DNA of 64,000 bases from Sandarakinorhabdus sp. AAP62 (GCF_000331225.1 NZ_ANFY01000011.1:62001-126000), one strand, 5' to 3'; shown: positions 49,131-58,291, counted from the stretch's first letter. Notes: a model not told the origin generated them from the sequence alone. Translations and numbers: made by a program.

Positions 49131-50293
49131 TTGATCCCCAATTCATATTTGACCAGCGTGCCCAGCGCCCGCAACGGCGGGATGGGCGGCCGGCCGGAAA
49201 ACACCTTCGGCCAATCATTCCAGCGATTGTCGGCGGCATAGAGCCGGCCAACCAGATCGTCTGGATGCTCATAGAAACGTTCCAGGATCGTGCGTCGTTC
49301 CTCGTCGTGCGCGGCCAGGAACAACATGCGATTGAGGATGCGATACATGCCGCGGTTGTTCCACACACGTATCGCATGGTCGCGGGCCGCGCGGTGGATG
49401 GTCGCAGCATCAAAGGCCGGCAGCGCCGCCACCATGTCAGCCATGCGCACCGCATCGGGAAACGAGTAGCCGGTCACCGGATGGAACAGGCCGGCGCCCA
49501 GGCCGACGCGCGCCACACCGGGCACACCTTCATCCAGGAATTTCTCGATATCGCCGCCAATGGCCAGCGGCAGGATGCCGGCCTCCTCGCGGGTGACGGC
49601 GGTGATCTGCCAGCCCTGCGCCACGGCATAATCGGCGATATGCCGGCGCAGCAGATCGGGCGCCAGATCGCGGCCGTCGGAAAAATAGGTGTCTTCGATC
49701 AGCACATGCCGGGGGCCGAACGGCAGCGTGTAGATGAAGCGATAGCCATCCTGTTGCGGCACGGTGGCATCCATGATGATCGGCCCGGCGAGGCCATGCG
49801 GTTCGGCCAGTTCCACCTCTTGCCCGAGGAATTTCTGCCACCTGAGATCGAGCGCGGTCGATTTGCTCTGGCCGCGGCCGTCGATCACGGCGCTGCAGGT
49901 CAGCACGCGCTGATCGGCCAATGTCACGGCTGTCGGGCTCAGCGCCACCACCGGCACGCCGGTGATGATGCGCTCCGGCGGCAACGCCTTGGCCACCTCC
50001 GCCGCCAGTCGCGCGCTGTTGCTGCTGCCATAACCCACGTTCAGCGTGCGGCTGTGGCGCGGGAAGCGCACCGAATAGCAATCCCAGCGATGGGCAAACA
50101 GTGGCTGGGTCCAGCGGCGCTGCTCCTCGTTGATGTCGAGACCGAACGAAGACCAGGTGTGATCGCCACCAATCGACGGCCCGGCCTCCACGATCGCCAC
50201 GCGCACATCCGGGCGCAGCTGCGCCAGTCGCAGCGCGATCAGGCCATTGGCCAGGCCCCCGCCGGCGAGGATCAGATCAAAATCCGGGTTCAC
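49127..50293 (-). CDS. crtY: Lycopene beta-cyclase (CrtY type)
   Basis: 388 residues from the GTG at 50293, giving the usual NPDFDLILAGGGLANGLIALRL dinucleotide-binding start in separate short motifs. FEHTW-like GGDHTWSS, the conserved GRGQ and EDTYFSDG follow. The frame runs open through the upstream repeat to 50620, but that part is repeat-derived and not protein-like. CrtY closes both ends of lycopene to beta-carotene. It is the first gene of crtY-crtI-crtB. Confidence 0.95.
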   Translation of the reverse strand: MNPDFDLILAGGGLANGLIALRLAQLRPDVRVAIVEAGPSIGGDHTWSSFGLDINEEQRRWTQPLFAHRWDCYSVRFPRHSRTLNVGYGSSNSARLAAEVAKALPPERIITGVPVVALSPTAVTLADQRVLTCSAVIDGRGQSKSTALDLRWQKFLGQEVELAEPHGLAGPIIMDATVPQQDGYRFIYTLPFGPRHVLIEDTYFSDGRDLAPDLLRRHIADYAVAQGWQITAVTREEAGILPLAIGGDIEKFLDEGVPGVARVGLGAGLFHPVTGYSFPDAVRMADMVAALPAFDAATIHRAARDHAIRVWNNRGMYRILNRMLFLAAHDEERRTILERFYEHPDDLVGRLYAADNRWNDWPKVFSGRPPIPPLRALGTLVKYELGIK

Positions 50294-50367
50294 GGCTGGC
50301 GTGTTAGACGGGTGGGCGCGCGGGGGGAAGGGGATTGAATGTCGCTTGGCCGGCTCGCTGCGCTCGC

Positions 50368-50496
50368 ACCCTCCCCCGGCCCCTCCCTGCAAGCAGGGAG
50401 GGGAGTTGCCCTTCTGCCCCCCTCCCTGCTCCCTGCTTGAAGGGAGGGGAGTTGTCCTTCTGCCCCCTCCCTTGCAGGGAGGGGACGGGGGAGGGT
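50368..50496. repeat. Composite palindromic repeat, family C
   Basis: Outer arms ACCCTCCCCCG and CGGGGGAGGGT enclose about three tandem versions of CCCTCCCTGCAAGCAGGGAG followed by GGGAGTTGYCCTTCTG. A single-unit relative lies at 15450-15494. It fills much of the 301-bp space between the divergent crtY and P450 genes, so it sits where their promoters should be. Confidence 0.85.
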
Positions 50497-50594
50497 CATT
50501 TGCTGCCAGACGTCTCCCACCGCGACACCCCCGCCATTGCCCCTTGCCGCGCAAATGCGTATCCACACTCCGCACCAAGGGAGAGGTCTGCGCC

Positions 50595-51968
50595 ATGAAT
50601 GCCCACAACAGCGAGTTCATCCCGGCCGATCTGCCCGAGCCGACCTATGATGAGCTCAAGCATATTCCCGGCATGGAACCGGCGCGCTTCAAGATGCTGC
50701 GCACGCTGAAGTTTCTCGCCAACCCGCTGGGCCGCAGCCGCGAGCTGTTCGAACAATATGGCAGCATCGTGCGCCGGCAGGATTTCGGCGGCTGGGGCGT
50801 CTCGCTGATCGGCCCCGAAGCCAACGAGCTGGTGCTGTTCAACAAGGACAAGATTTTTTCGAGTGAACTGGGCTGGAACCCGGTGCTGGAACTGCTGTTC
50901 CCGCGCGGGCTGATGCTGATGGATTTCGAGGAACATCGCATCCACCGCAAGACCCTGTCGGTCGCCTTCAAGACCGAGCCGATGCAGCATTATTTCACCC
51001 AGCTTGACGAGGGCATCACCCGCGGGCTGGCGAAATGGCCGACGCGCCTCAAATTCTACCCGTCGATCAAGGCGCTCACCCTCGATCTCGCCGCCACCAG
51101 CTTCCTGGGCGTGCCGTGGGGCGGCGAGGCCGACAAGATCAACAAGGCCTTCCAGGACATGGTCGCGGCTTCGGTGGCCGTGATCCGCAAGCCCCTGCCC
51201 TTCACCGCCATGAAGCGCGGCGTCGATGGCCGCGCCTTCATGAGCCAGTATTTCGCCCGCGAAATCCCCAAGCGGCGTGGCACGCAAGCCAACGACATCT
51301 TCACCCAGGTGTGCAACGCCCGCGACGAAAATGACCAGCTGCTGGGCGAGCAGGACATCATCGACCACATGAACTTCCTGATGATGGCGGCGCACGACAC
51401 CACCACCTCGTCGATCACCTCCATCGTCTGGTGCCTGGCGAAATGGCCGGAATGGCAGGACAGGCTGCGCGAAGAGATCAAGTCCATCCGCGAACGCCAC
51501 GGCAAGCTGACCTACCAGACGCTGGGCGAGATGGAATTGACCGACATGGTGTTCAAGGAAGCGCTGCGGCTGATCCCGCCCGTCCCCTCCATGCCGCGCC
51601 GGGCGGTGAAGAGCTTCACCTTCCAGAACCATGTCGTGCCGGCCGGTGCGCATGTGGGGATCAACCAGATGATCAGCCACAGGCTGCCGGAATATTGGCC
51701 GAACCCGGAGCATTTCGACCCGACCCGCTTCAGCCCCGAAAACAGCCGCGGCCGCCACAAATATGCCTGGGTGCCGTTCGGCGGCGGCGCCCACATGTGC
51801 CTGGGCCAGCATTTCGCCTACATGCAGGTGAAGATGTTCTTCTTCGCCCTGCTGGAAGGCCATCGCATCGTCGCCGAAAAGCCGCTGGGCGATGTCGAGA
51901 GCGATTTCCGCATGTTCCCGATCCCCAAGCCCAAGGACGGCCTGCCCGTCCGCATCGAGGCCATCTGA
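50595..51968 (+). CDS. Cytochrome P450 monooxygenase
   Basis: 457 residues. The heme-binding loop is FGGGAHMCLGQ with the thiolate C402, the I-helix oxygen-activation motif AHDTTT (266-271), and the ExxR pair E322/R325. There is no membrane anchor and no fused reductase, so separate redox partners are required. The sequence resembles soluble P450s acting on terpenoid or retinoid-like lipids more than camphor-type ones. Its divergent position to crtY suggests a carotenoid or sterol-like substrate; this is inference. It is coupled to the hydrolase by TGATG. Confidence 0.92.
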   Translation: MNAHNSEFIPADLPEPTYDELKHIPGMEPARFKMLRTLKFLANPLGRSRELFEQYGSIVRRQDFGGWGVSLIGPEANELVLFNKDKIFSSELGWNPVLELLFPRGLMLMDFEEHRIHRKTLSVAFKTEPMQHYFTQLDEGITRGLAKWPTRLKFYPSIKALTLDLAATSFLGVPWGGEADKINKAFQDMVAASVAVIRKPLPFTAMKRGVDGRAFMSQYFAREIPKRRGTQANDIFTQVCNARDENDQLLGEQDIIDHMNFLMMAAHDTTTSSITSIVWCLAKWPEWQDRLREEIKSIRERHGKLTYQTLGEMELTDMVFKEALRLIPPVPSMPRRAVKSFTFQNHVVPAGAHVGINQMISHRLPEYWPNPEHFDPTRFSPENSRGRHKYAWVPFGGGAHMCLGQHFAYMQVKMFFFALLEGHRIVAEKPLGDVESDFRMFPIPKPKDGLPVRIEAI

Positions 51969-52999
51969 TGGCGGGTGGCAAGCGGCGCAATTGGTGGCGC
52001 GGGTTGGGTTATGGGCTGGCGGTGTTCACCGGCCTGATCGCGGTGTTGTGGGCAGTGTTCGCCACGCCCGACATTCCAGTCGCCACACTGCGCGCCAAAT
52101 ATGCCAACGAAGCCAGCCAGTTCGTCGAACTGTCGCCCGGCACCACCATCCATTTCCGCGATGAAGGCCCGCGCGATGGACACCCGGTGGTGCTCGTGCA
52201 TGGCAGCGACGCCTCGCTGCACACGTGGGAACCGTGGGTGCAGCGGCTGACCGCCAAGGGCTATCGCGTCATCACGCTCGATCTGCCAGCCCATGGCCTG
52301 TCCGGCCCAACGCCGCAGGGCCTCTATACCGGTGCGGCCTATGCCGGCGTTGTGGCGCAATTGGTGGACAGGCTGGGCCTGAAGCGCTTTGCGCTGGGTG
52401 GCAATTCGATGGGGGGCGGCGTTGCCTGGCGCTACGCCGTCGCGCATCCGGAACGGCTCTCGGCGCTGATCCTGGTTGATGCCAGCGGCAAACCCAGCCG
52501 CAAGGGCTCCTCCCCGCCGCTCGGCTTTCGATTGGCCCGGATACCCGTGGCGCGCGATATTCTCGCCACCGTCACCCCGCGCGTGATCTTCGAAAAATCC
52601 TTTGCCCAATCAATATCGAACCAGGCGATCGCCACGCCGGCGATGATCGATCGTTATTGGGAACTGCATCTTTATCCCGGCAACCGCCGCGCCACGGTGC
52701 AGCGCTTTGGCCAGTATAGCGGCGATGATGGCGCTGCAGACAAGCTCAAGTCCCTCACCGTGCCAACGCTGATCCTGTGGGGCCGGGACGACAAGCTCAT
52801 CCCGGTTTCGGTGGCGCAATGGTTCAACCAGCAGATTCCGGGCAGCCGCGTCACCATCCTCGATGGCATCGGCCATATCCCGATGGAGGAAGCGCCGGAT
52901 CGCAGCCTGGCGCCAGTGCTGGAATTGCTCGAACGGACAGGCCAGCCCTTCCCCATCGGCGCCGGAGTCGCGGTCGTGCCGGTCGGCGGGGTCAGCTGA
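51968..52999 (+). CDS. Alpha/beta hydrolase with N-terminal membrane span
   Basis: 343 residues. A single hydrophobic segment (about 12-33) anchors it. The fold shows the oxyanion VLVHGSD, nucleophile elbow GGNSMGGG (S147), acid loop LWGRDDKLIP and catalytic His in GIGHIPMEEAP. The start shares a base with the P450 stop, so both are made together. It could cleave or form an ester on the P450 product. No substrate is evident. Confidence 0.9.
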   Translation: MAGGKRRNWWRGLGYGLAVFTGLIAVLWAVFATPDIPVATLRAKYANEASQFVELSPGTTIHFRDEGPRDGHPVVLVHGSDASLHTWEPWVQRLTAKGYRVITLDLPAHGLSGPTPQGLYTGAAYAGVVAQLVDRLGLKRFALGGNSMGGGVAWRYAVAHPERLSALILVDASGKPSRKGSSPPLGFRLARIPVARDILATVTPRVIFEKSFAQSISNQAIATPAMIDRYWELHLYPGNRRATVQRFGQYSGDDGAADKLKSLTVPTLILWGRDDKLIPVSVAQWFNQQIPGSRVTILDGIGHIPMEEAPDRSLAPVLELLERTGQPFPIGAGVAVVPVGGVS

Positions 53000-53761
53000 T
53001 CAGCGCAACACAAACACCGTCGCAAAGCGCCTGAGCCAGCCAATCATCGCCTCATGCGCCGAATCCGAAAGGGTGATGAAGGCGCGGCGGGCGTCACCCG
53101 GATCGGTGCGGCGCACGAAGATGCCGGCCTCACTCAGGCTGCGCACCCAGCGCAGCGCCGTGGTGGTGGGCACGGCGGCAGCCACGCACAGGCTGGAGAC
53201 GGCGACATCCACCCCCTCCATGCGCGCCGCCACCAGATCGAGCAGCATGTCCCACGCCGGATCGCCAAACAGATCCGCCGGGAAATGCCGATCGCGGTCG
53301 CGGCGCAGGCGGATCAGGCGGCGCACCATCGCGGCGGAAACCTGCGCCTCGCTTTCCCCTTCGGCCTCGCGTGCCAGCTGCGCCAGCGCATCGGCAATGC
53401 GCTGGGCTTCGGCCGACAGCGCCGAGATATGCTGGGCCGTGCCGGCCTGTTCGGCCACGCGCCAGCCGGTGCCGGCATTGCGCACACTGGCCGCCACAGT
53501 GGCGATCGTGTCTGCATCATCGCCGGCCAGCACGAAGCCATCGGCCCGGTCCAGCCAGTGCGGCAGCGCCGCCTCGCCCACGGCCACCAGCAGCGGCAGC
53601 GCCAGTCGATCAATGAACGGATCATCCAGTGCCGAATCGGCCGGTACGAGTGCCAGATCGGCCATTACCGCGAACGGATTGTCGCCAGATGCGACCAAAC
53701 GCCAGCCCGGGCCAGCCTGTGGCCAGTCTCCACCAAGGGCAAGGATGCGACATTCGCTCAT
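53000..53761 (-). CDS. MarR-like winged-helix regulator with extra N-terminal domain
   Basis: 253 residues. The C-terminal 90 (DLFGDPAWDMLLDLVAARM, VAAAVPTTTALRWVRSLSEAG, RRTDPGDARRAFITLSDSA) form a MarR-type winged helix common in sphingomonads. The N-terminal 115 residues resemble a receiver-like alpha/beta domain without an obvious phosphoacceptor. A helical linker joins them. It diverges from the flagellar sigma-54 activator and converges with the hydrolase gene (stops abut). Targets unknown. Confidence 0.8.
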   Translation of the reverse strand: MSECRILALGGDWPQAGPGWRLVASGDNPFAVMADLALVPADSALDDPFIDRLALPLLVAVGEAALPHWLDRADGFVLAGDDADTIATVAASVRNAGTGWRVAEQAGTAQHISALSAEAQRIADALAQLAREAEGESEAQVSAAMVRRLIRLRRDRDRHFPADLFGDPAWDMLLDLVAARMEGVDVAVSSLCVAAAVPTTTALRWVRSLSEAGIFVRRTDPGDARRAFITLSDSAHEAMIGWLRRFATVFVLR

Positions 53762-53860
53762 GACAGGTCCGGAATGGAGAAGACGTCAGCATTGAATGAC
53801 ACAAGCCGCGTCATACTGGAAGCAATCGCGCCTCAACCTCACGCAACAACAGGATAACGC

Positions 53861-53922
53861 TGTGGATAAGGCCATGGTTCGCCTGTGGATAAAAAGTGTC
53901 GATTTGATTAGATTTGCGTTAA
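53861..53922 (+). promoter_or_regulatory. Two DnaA-box matches and a near-consensus CtrA site
   Basis: TGTGGATAA, the complement of the DnaA box TTATCCACA, occurs perfectly at 53861-53869 and 53884-53892 in the same orientation with a 23-bp period. At 53908-53922 TTAG, seven bases, TTAA matches the CtrA motif TTAA-N7-TTAA in seven of eight positions. All lie in a locally AT-richer stretch just before the sigma-54 activator start at 53934. Confidence 0.45.
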
Positions 53923-53933
53923 GGACAGCGGAA

Positions 53934-54998
53934 ATGCGGAGCAAATCCAGGCTTGGTTCACCAGTTTCGGGGCGTACGGATTTGCAACTGGCCGCACTGG
54001 TCGGCATCAGCCCGACCATTGCCGCCATTCGCAGCGAAATCGAAAAGATCGCCGATGCCGATGCGTCGGTGCTGATCACCGGGCCATCGGGCAGTGGCAA
54101 GGATGTCGTCGCCCGCCTGCTGCACCAGAAAAGCCGCCGCGCCGCCCGGCCCTTCGTGGCGCTGAACTGCGCCGCGGTGCCGGCCGACCTGCTGGAATCC
54201 GAAATGTTCGGCCATGAACTGGGCGCCTTCACCGGCGCCGTGAAGGCCCGCGCCGGCCGGTTCGAGGCGGCGCACGGCGGCACATTGTTCCTCGACGAAG
54301 TGGGCGACATGCCAGCGGCAATGCAGGCCAAATTGCTGCGCACGCTGGAAACGCGGGTGATCGAACGGGTGGGCGGCATGCTGCCAATCGGCGTCGATGT
54401 GCGGGTGGTGGCGGCGACCAGCGTGGACCTCACCGCCGCCATCGCCGCCGGGCGGTTCCGCGCCGATCTTCTCTATCGCCTTGATGTCATCCACATCGCC
54501 ATGCCGCCGCTGAACGAACGGCCGGAAGATGTGCCGTGTCTGGTGCAGCATTTCCTCTCGGCTGCGGCCCGGCCGGCGCGCTTCACGCCGGCCGCTCTGG
54601 AGGCGCTGGCGGGCCTGCCCTGGCCGGGCAATGTGCGCGAACTGAAGAATTTCGTCGAACGCGCCTGCATCCATCATGGTGACGAGACCATCGGCCGCGA
54701 AGCGCTGGCACAGTTGCTGCGTGGTGCCACCTCACCGCCGCAACCGAAAGCCGCGCCGCGGCCCAACGAAATTGCACCGCCGCCGGGGGTGAAAACGCCC
54801 GATCACGGCACGGCCAGCCTGCTTGGCCCTGACGGTGTTGATCTGAAACAGCTGCTCACGGATCTGGAGCAGGCCTATATCCGCGAAGCCCTGGCCTTGT
54901 CGGGCGGCACCATCGCCCGCTGCGCCCGCCTGCTGGGCCTGCAGCGCACCACCCTGATCGAGAAGATGCGGCGGATGCAGATCGCGGTGGCGGAATAG
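53934..54998 (+). CDS. Sigma-54-dependent activator, probably flagellar (FlbD/FleQ-like)
   Basis: 354 residues from the ATG at 53934, which has AAGGA eight bases upstream; the frame is open to 53796, but that part looks like promoter DNA. The AAA+ domain has Walker A GPSGSGKD (50-57), GAFTGA (97-102) for sigma-54 contact and GGTLFLDEVGDM for Walker B. A Fis-type helix-turn-helix closes the protein (GGTIARCARLLGLQRTTLIEKMRRM in parts). No receiver domain is present. It converges on the flagellar operon and probably activates it. Confidence 0.88.
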   Translation: MRSKSRLGSPVSGRTDLQLAALVGISPTIAAIRSEIEKIADADASVLITGPSGSGKDVVARLLHQKSRRAARPFVALNCAAVPADLLESEMFGHELGAFTGAVKARAGRFEAAHGGTLFLDEVGDMPAAMQAKLLRTLETRVIERVGGMLPIGVDVRVVAATSVDLTAAIAAGRFRADLLYRLDVIHIAMPPLNERPEDVPCLVQHFLSAAARPARFTPAALEALAGLPWPGNVRELKNFVERACIHHGDETIGREALAQLLRGATSPPQPKAAPRPNEIAPPPGVKTPDHGTASLLGPDGVDLKQLLTDLEQAYIREALALSGGTIARCARLLGLQRTTLIEKMRRMQIAVAE

Positions 54999-55011
54999 GC
55001 CGTTTGCCGCC

Positions 55012-56448
55012 TCAATTGTCCCGCTGGGTCCAGAAGGCGATCTGCTGATCCAGTTGCACCTGCGTCGCGCGCGACAGCGCCACGGCGCGATCCATCGCGG
55101 CAAACTGGCGGGTGAGCAGGGTGCGCTGCACGTCTGACGCGCGTTGCACCTTTTCCAGATCCTGATTGGCACGGTCGCGCTGGCGGGTGAGGCCGTCGCT
55201 GGCCGTCACCGCCAGCTGCGCGATGCTCTGCAGTCGGCCGGGCCGGGTCGGGCTGGCCGGGCCCGACAATTCGCGCAGCAGGGCTTCGGCATCGGCCAGC
55301 CGGGTTGGCGGCAGATTGGCCAGCCGGGCGCTGTCCACCGTGATACTGCCGTCGCGCTGGATGCTTACGCCCAGATCAGCCAGGCGCAGGCCATTCGCCT
55401 GCGCCACCGGCTCGGTCACCAGCCGGGTGATGCGCTGATCGAGGGCGCGCGCGGTGGGATCATTGGCCAGCGGGCCGGGTTCCTCGCCATCCTGCGATGG
55501 ACGGCGGAAATCTCCGATCAGCTGGCGCATGGCCTGCAATGTGCCAACGAAATCGGCGAGCGCGCCGGAAACGGCCTGGCCGTCGCGTGCCGCGGTGATG
55601 GCGACGCCGGCCGTGGTGGTGCGCCGCAAGGTCAGGCGGGCGCCGCCGATCGCATCCTCGATCCGGTTGCTGCTGCGCGTAATGGCGACGCCGTCCAGCA
55701 CCAGCTCGGCATCCTGCGCCGCTTCGCCCTGCACGATGGTTTCAGCGCCGGGCGTGTGGTTGAACCGTTCCAGGCCCGGAGTCCCCAGATTTGGGCCGCC
55801 GGTGGCCGCCGCGCTGATGATGAAGGCATTTTCCGCCCCTTCCGCCCCGCGCAGCACCAGCGTGGCACTGCCGGTGCTGGCAACGATGCTGGCGGTTACT
55901 CCCGCCCCCGCGGCCGTGCTGGCATCGTTGATGGCCTTGGCCAGCCCGGTCAGACTGTTGTTCTCGGCGGTGATGGTGACGTTCAGCGATGGCCGCGTGC
56001 CCGCCGCAAACAGGAAGCTGGTGGAATTGGGATCGGGTGATTTGCGGCCAAAGACAAAGCTGAGCGTACCCAGCCCCACCGGATCGGTGCCACTGGTGAA
56101 CACCGGGCTGTTCAGCCGCTGCCCGGCCGCCAGCTTGTTCACCACCACCGCCGATGCCACGGCACTGGTGGGGCCAAGCCCGACGCGCTCCACGCTGATG
56201 GCGGCATCGCTGCTGGCCAATTGCACGCCCAGTTCGCCGGTCCGCACCCGGCTGTCGAGCGAGGTGGCAATGCCGCTGAGCGCCGAGCGCAGCTGGCCCA
56301 GCGCCGAAATGCGGGCGGTGAGCATTTCCACCCGGCGCGTGAGCGGCGCCGAGCGGGCCTCGCGTTCGGCATTCACCAGGCCATCGACCAGTAGTCGGCT
56401 GTCCAACCCGGAGCCGGCATTGAAAGTGGTGAGCGGATTGGTGGCCAT
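55012..56448 (-). CDS. fliD: Flagellar filament cap protein
   Basis: 478 residues. The N-terminal TTFNAGSGLDSRLLVDGLVNAE and the C-terminal coiled region with LTRQFAAMDRAVALSRATQVQLDQQIA are the two FliD (HAP2) domains; the variable D2/D3 part lies between. FliD caps the filament and directs flagellin assembly. It is the last gene of the run, 17 bp after flhB. Confidence 0.93.
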   Translation of the reverse strand: MATNPLTTFNAGSGLDSRLLVDGLVNAEREARSAPLTRRVEMLTARISALGQLRSALSGIATSLDSRVRTGELGVQLASSDAAISVERVGLGPTSAVASAVVVNKLAAGQRLNSPVFTSGTDPVGLGTLSFVFGRKSPDPNSTSFLFAAGTRPSLNVTITAENNSLTGLAKAINDASTAAGAGVTASIVASTGSATLVLRGAEGAENAFIISAAATGGPNLGTPGLERFNHTPGAETIVQGEAAQDAELVLDGVAITRSSNRIEDAIGGARLTLRRTTTAGVAITAARDGQAVSGALADFVGTLQAMRQLIGDFRRPSQDGEEPGPLANDPTARALDQRITRLVTEPVAQANGLRLADLGVSIQRDGSITVDSARLANLPPTRLADAEALLRELSGPASPTRPGRLQSIAQLAVTASDGLTRQRDRANQDLEKVQRASDVQRTLLTRQFAAMDRAVALSRATQVQLDQQIAFWTQRDN

Positions 56449-56465
56449 GGCGGTTCCTTAACGCG

Positions 56466-57569
56466 TCATAACGGCAGCGGCGCACCGGGCTTGCGCGGCT
56501 GTCCGTTCTCGTCGAAATCCAGGATGGGCGGCACGAACACATCGGGCACCGCCTCGCCTTCAGGATCATCAAAGCGCATGACGAAGGCGAGGATGGTGGC
56601 CACTGCCTGAAACAGTTCCGGCCGCACCATCTCGCCGCGCCGGGCCGACCAGAACAGCGCGCGCGCCAGCCGCGGCGTGCGGACGATCGGCAGCTTCAGC
56701 TCCCGCGCCGCCGCGATCAACGCATGCGCCATGTCGAGCCGGCCCTTCTCCACCACCACCGGCGCTTCATCCTCCCCGGCACGGTAGCGCAGCGCCACGG
56801 CAAAGTGCGTCGGGTTGACCACCACCACCGATGCCGTGGCCAGCCCCTTCTTCATGCGGCCCTGCGCCGCGATCATCTGGGCACGGCGCACCGCCGCTTT
56901 CAGTTCCGGCGCGCCTTCATTCTCCCGGGATTCGCGTTTCACTTCCTCGCGACTCATCATCAGTTGCTGCTCGCGCCGCCACCAGGTGAAGCCGGCATCA
57001 ACGGCGGCCACCACCGCCAGCAGCAGCGTCGCGGCCATCGCCAGCCGCAGCAGCGCCGCACCGATCATCGGCAGCCCGCCTTCCTCCAGCCCGACCAGGC
57101 CCGGCAACAGCGGCTGCAGCACCATCACCGCCAGCGCCGCCATGCCGCCGATCTTCAGCAGCGCCGATGCTGCCCCGGCCACGCCCTGCCAGCCAAACAG
57201 CCGCTTCAGGCCATTCATCGGCGACAGGCGCGACAGTTTCGGGGCGGCAAGTTTCGCGCTGACATGGCGGGTTGTTGCGATCTGCACGCCAAAGGCCGCC
57301 ACCGCCACCATCACGAACAGGGCCAGCGGCCATGCAATCGGCAAACGGCGCAGCAGGGCGCGCGGATCGGCAGCGGCGGCGCGGGCCAGGCTGTCGGCCA
57401 GGAACCCGGCCAGATCCTGCCACAGCGCCGGGCCGGCGAGGCTGAGGAACAGGGTCGCCACCGCGATGCTGGCGGCCGGCGCCAGTTCGCGCGGAGCAAA
57501 GACATTGCCCTCCTCCAGCGCCTTCTCGCGCCGGCGCGGTGTTGGCTTTTCGGTCTTCTCACCCGCCAT
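56466..57569 (-). CDS. flhB: Flagellar export gate protein FlhB
   Basis: 367 residues from the ATG at 57569, which shares a base with the fliR stop (TGATG). MAGEKTEKPTPRRREKALEEG is the typical start, four membrane spans follow, and the self-cleaving NPTH motif is at residues 252-255 (VVNPTHFAVAL). FlhB switches export from hook to filament substrates. Confidence 0.96.
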   Translation of the reverse strand: MAGEKTEKPTPRRREKALEEGNVFAPRELAPAASIAVATLFLSLAGPALWQDLAGFLADSLARAAAADPRALLRRLPIAWPLALFVMVAVAAFGVQIATTRHVSAKLAAPKLSRLSPMNGLKRLFGWQGVAGAASALLKIGGMAALAVMVLQPLLPGLVGLEEGGLPMIGAALLRLAMAATLLLAVVAAVDAGFTWWRREQQLMMSREEVKRESRENEGAPELKAAVRRAQMIAAQGRMKKGLATASVVVVNPTHFAVALRYRAGEDEAPVVVEKGRLDMAHALIAAARELKLPIVRTPRLARALFWSARRGEMVRPELFQAVATILAFVMRFDDPEGEAVPDVFVPPILDFDENGQPRKPGAPLPL

Positions 57570-58291
57570 CAGCCAAGCAGCCCCACGCCGGACGCCAGCG
57601 CTTCCGCCAGCCGGCCAAACAGATGGCCGAACAACATCGGCAGCAAGGTGACGAAACCAAGCAGCAGCGCCGCCGGCCCCACCGCCATTGCCGACAATTG
57701 CGGCGCCGCGCGCGTGGTGATCGCCACGACGGCATTGGCCAGCAGCAGCACCGCCAGGATCGGCAGCGCCACCTTCAGTCCCCACAGGAACATCAGGCCA
57801 CCAAAGGCCGCAATGTCACCAAGCCCCTGCCCGCCCGCCGGCACCAGCGCCGCGCCGCTGGCCAGCAAGGCAAACAGATCGAGATGCACATCCGTCGCCA
57901 GCAGCGCCACCCAGGCCAGGGTGGTGAACAGCGCCGACAAGGCGCCAACATTGCCATCAGCCGCGCGGATCGTCGCAAAGCCCAGCCCGACCATCTGCGC
58001 CAGCATTTCGCCTGCCAACCCCGCCGCGCCAAAAGCCAGCGCCAGCGCCAGACCCGCCACCAGCCCCGCCAGCATTTCCGCGGGCACATCCGCCCCCGTC
58101 AGCGCCGGCGCACCGGGCCGGAAGGCAGCAAACACGGCCAGCGCTGCGACCAGCGCCAGCCGCCCGCGCCATGGCAGATCGGCGCCGGCAATGTTGGGCA
58201 GCAGCACCACCATCGCCAGCGGTCGCACGGCCGCCAGCATGAACCGCATCAGCCATTCCAGGCCGTCAAAGCCAGGCAGTGCGATGTTCAA
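57569..58291 (-). CDS. fliR: Flagellar export gate protein FliR
   Basis: 240 residues, with six hydrophobic segments. The family is recognised from its position between fliQ and flhB, its length and the LNALPGFDGLEWLMRFMLA-like N-terminus and the segment GEMLAQMVGLGFA. FliR forms the core of the export gate with FliP and FliQ. It overlaps fliQ by ATGA. Confidence 0.93.
   Translation of the reverse strand: MNIALPGFDGLEWLMRFMLAAVRPLAMVVLLPNIAGADLPWRGRLALVAALAVFAAFRPGAPALTGADVPAEMLAGLVAGLALALAFGAAGLAGEMLAQMVGLGFATIRAADGNVGALSALFTTLAWVALLATDVHLDLFALLASGAALVPAGGQGLGDIAAFGGLMFLWGLKVALPILAVLLLANAVVAITTRAAPQLSAMAVGPAALLLGFVTLLPMLFGHLFGRLAEALASGVGLLG

Noticed and set aside
50294-50620. Longer N-terminus for crtY
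   Set aside because: The frame is open, but the added sequence is encoded by the family C repeat. The GTG at 50293 gives the normal CrtY start.
57570-57785. Longer N-terminus for flhB
   Set aside because: It would overlap fliR in another frame. The ATG at 57569 gives the conserved start and a TGATG coupling.
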